DNA from: Thermohalobaculum sp035527255
GTDB taxonomy: Bacteria; Pseudomonadota; Alphaproteobacteria; Rhodobacterales; Rhodobacteraceae
Assembly: GCA_035527255.1 (NCBI GenBank)
Contig: DATLAW010000113.1
Span: forward strand, 1 to 7,256
DNA length: 7,256 nucleotides
Direction: 5' to 3'
The notes below the pieces were generated by a model. The model made no database searches. It was not told the origin of the DNA and saw only the letters and a list, made by a program, of their open reading frames with translations. The translations under genes were made by a program, and so were the position numbers. Position 1 is the stretch's first letter. Each line of letters starts with the position of its first letter. Shown here in pieces: positions 5,485-7,256 of this stretch.

Positions 5485-7256
5485 CTACTGCGGCTGCGGC
5501 TCCATCCCACCTTCGCCGCCGAGGTCACGCTTCGGCTTGCCGGCCTTGGGCACCGCCGCGTGGCTTCCGTCGCCGGTGGCCGGTGGCACGTCGCCGTCAT
5601 CCGAGCGAACGATCTTCTCGCCCGCGATCACTTTGATGATCTCTTCGCCGGTCAGGGTCTCGTATTCCAGCAAGCCTTGCGCCAGGCGCTCGAACTCCTC
5701 GCGGTGCTCGGTCAGGATACGTTTCGCGGTCTCATAACCCTCATCGCTCAGGCGTCTGACCTCGTCCTCGATCAGCTTCTGCGTCGGGCCAGAAATTCGG
5801 CTCGCACCGGCTGGCAAACCTCCGATGAAGCTGTCGCGTTCAGCGGCATAATCGATGTTGCCGACCGCGTCCGACATGCCAAACTGGGTGACCATGGCGC
5901 GGGCGATGCGCGACACCTGCTGGATGTCACTGACTGGGCCAGAGGACACGTTATCCTCGCCGAACTTGATGATTTCGGCGGCCTTGCCGGCCATCGCCAT
6001 GGCGATCATCGAGATATATTTGGTCTTCGAGGTTGAATAGCTGTCGCGCTCGGGCAGTGACATCACCAGACCCAAGGCTCGGCCACGCGGAATGATCGTC
6101 GCCTTGTAGATCGGGTCGTGCTGGGGCACCTTCATGCCCACCAGGGCATGACCGGCCTCGTGATATGCGGTATGGGTCTTCTCCTCCTCGGTCATCACCA
6201 TCGAGCGTCGCTCGGCGCCCATCATGACTTTGTCCTTGGCGAACTCGAAGTCGTCCATCGTGACCAGCCGCTTGTCGCTGCGAGCGGCCTTCAGTGCCGC
6301 TTCGTTGACCAGGTTGGCAAGATCGGCGCCGGAGAAGCCGGGCGTTCCGCGCGCGATCATCTTCAGGTTCACATTCGGCGCCAGCGGCACCTTGCGGGCA
6401 TGAACGGCGAGGATCTTCTCACGACCCTTGATGTCCGGGTTCGGCACTTGCACCTGGCGGTCGAACCGGCCGGGGCGCAGCAGCGCCGGGTCCAGCACGT
6501 CGGGGCGGTTGGTGGCGGCGATCAGGATCACGCCCTCGTTGGCCTCGAAGCCGTCCATTTCGACCAGAAGCTGGTTCAGGGTCTGCTCACGCTCGTCATT
6601 GCCGCCACCATAACCAGCGCCGCGATGGCGCCCGACAGCGTCGATTTCGTCGATGAAGACGATGCAGGGCGCGTTCTTCTTCGCCTGCTCGAACATGTCG
6701 CGCACCCGCGAGGCGCCAACGCCGACAAACATTTCGACGAAATCCGAGCCCGAAATGCTGAAGAACGCCACATTGGCCTCGCCAGCGATGGCGCGGGCCA
6801 GCAGAGTTTTACCAGTGCCCGGAGGGCCAACCAGCAGCGCGCCCTTGGGGATCTTGCCGCCGAGGCGCGAGTATTTTTGCGGGTCGCGGAGGAATTCGAC
6901 AATCTCCTCCAGCTCCTCCTTGGCCTCGTCGATGCCGGCGACCTCGTCGAAAGTGACCTTTCCGGTGCGCTCGGTCAGCAGCTTGGCCTTGGATTTGCCA
7001 AAGCCCATGGCGCCGCGTCCGCCGCCCTGCATCCGGTTGAGGAAAAAGATCCAGATGCCAAAGACGACCAGCATCGGCAACCAGAAACCCAAGGTCGACA
7101 AAAGCCCGCCGCGCTCCTGAGCCTCGACCCGGATCGCGACGTTCGATGCGCTTAGCACCTCGACCACGTCGAAGTCACGCGGCTGAATTGTGGTGAGCCG
7201 CCTATTGTCGTTCATCGTGATGGTGATGTTCTCACCGTCGATGACGACCTCTTTAA
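5485..7256 (-). CDS. ftsH: ATP-dependent zinc metalloprotease FtsH, 5' end cut off
   Basis: FtsH is a hexameric inner-membrane AAA+ protease that extracts and degrades unneeded or damaged membrane proteins and some cytosolic regulators. The frame stays open to the window edge. The ATG at 7215 is internal, because the 13 codons before it (KEVVIDGENITIT) continue the periplasmic domain, so the first membrane helix and true start lie outside. Counting from the Met at 7215: end of the periplasmic domain (1-38), second membrane helix (about 41-60), Walker A GPPGTGKT (130-137), pore loop MFVGVG (162-167), Walker B with DEID (189-192), second region of homology with both arginines (234-253, ending RPGRFDR), zinc site HEAGH (352-356) and a probable third ligand Asp430 in VSDI. 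A helical region with LAQGLLEYETLTGEEI (511-526) and a Pro/Gly-rich tail follow. Relatives have about 600-650 residues, so only some 60 are missing. ftsH often lies between tilS and glmM; glmM is not downstream here. Confidence 0.97.
   Translation of the reverse strand, partial: KEVVIDGENITITMNDNRRLTTIQPRDFDVVEVLSASNVAIRVEAQERGGLLSTLGFWLPMLVVFGIWIFFLNRMQGGGRGAMGFGKSKAKLLTERTGKVTFDEVAGIDEAKEELEEIVEFLRDPQKYSRLGGKIPKGALLVGPPGTGKTLLARAIAGEANVAFFSISGSDFVEMFVGVGASRVRDMFEQAKKNAPCIVFIDEIDAVGRHRGAGYGGGNDEREQTLNQLLVEMDGFEANEGVILIAATNRPDVLDPALLRPGRFDRQVQVPNPDIKGREKILAVHARKVPLAPNVNLKMIARGTPGFSGADLANLVNEAALKAARSDKRLVTMDDFEFAKDKVMMGAERRSMVMTEEEKTHTAYHEAGHALVGMKVPQHDPIYKATIIPRGRALGLVMSLPERDSYSTSKTKYISMIAMAMAGKAAEIIKFGEDNVSSGPVSDIQQVSRIARAMVTQFGMSDAVGNIDYAAERDSFIGGLPAGASRISGPTQKLIEDEVRRLSDEGYETAKRILTEHREEFERLAQGLLEYETLTGEEIIKVIAGEKIVRSDDGDVPPATGDGSHAAVPKAGKPKRDLGGEGGMEPQPQ

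Noticed and set aside
5150..5636. Short plus-strand open frames across the lpdA/ftsH gap
   Set aside because: They are translations of the palindromic repeats and the ftsH antisense strand, with no ribosome binding sites or conserved sequence.
5941..6046. FtsH has AEIIKFG and SGPVSDI after the zinc site instead of the E. coli AEEIIYG and TGASNDI
   Set aside because: I first took this as an altered active site, but similar GKAAEIIK-GED-V-NGP sequences are, from memory, normal for FtsH of several alphaproteobacterial groups, and the metal-ligand Asp is kept.
6118..7155. Plus-strand open frame of 345 codons opposite ftsH
   Set aside because: Its His/Asp/Leu-rich translation is the mirror of conserved FtsH sequence; there is no independent support such as a ribosome binding site or domain.
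7213..7215. ATG at 7215 as the ftsH start
   Set aside because: The frame stays open upstream to the window edge, the preceding codons continue the periplasmic domain, and starting here would remove the first membrane helix.

Overview
The window is about 7.3 kb of GC-rich DNA carrying ordinary chromosomal housekeeping genes. It reads as an alphaproteobacterium. The FtsH and LpdA protein sequences look alphaproteobacterial (FtsH has GKAAEIIKFGEDNVSSGP after the zinc site, LpdA has GCTYCYPQVASVG). The gaps also hold palindromic repeats of kinds common in alphaproteobacterial genomes: a CCCCGGATCAAGTCCGGGG type, a CTCCCC/GGGGAG type, and a GCATTTTC...GAAAATGC type. The order cannot be fixed from the sequence alone. 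A Rhodospirillales- or Rhodobacterales-like affiliation is only a guess from the FtsH variant.

Layout. The left edge (1-68, minus) holds the first 22 codons of a gene that leaves the window, possibly an IS66-type transposase. Positions 69-281 hold a short direct repeat and a palindromic repeat. Then come queA (282-1337, +; queuosine tRNA modification), a 12-helix MFS transporter of the YcaD-like type (1479-2738, +), a DUF924 protein of unknown function (2875-3429, +) and a dihydrolipoyl dehydrogenase (3781-5172, +; E3 of 2-oxoacid dehydrogenase complexes). The 3' part of ftsH (5485-7256, minus; AAA+ membrane protease) faces lpdA, and its 5' end lies beyond the right edge.

The four forward genes are separated by 137 to 351 bases. 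They do not look like one tight operon, and nothing ties them into one pathway. Common partners are missing: there is no tgt after queA, no pdh genes beside lpdA, and no glmM downstream of ftsH. The arrangement looks like independent housekeeping loci brought together by rearrangement, with repeats at most of the joints.

I found no phage defence system, CRISPR array, RNA gene or new multi-gene system. The most notable non-coding structure is the 312-base lpdA/ftsH convergent gap. It is built largely from two different inverted-repeat elements, one of which carries a G-quadruplex-type motif on each strand. The most open protein question is the DUF924 gene.
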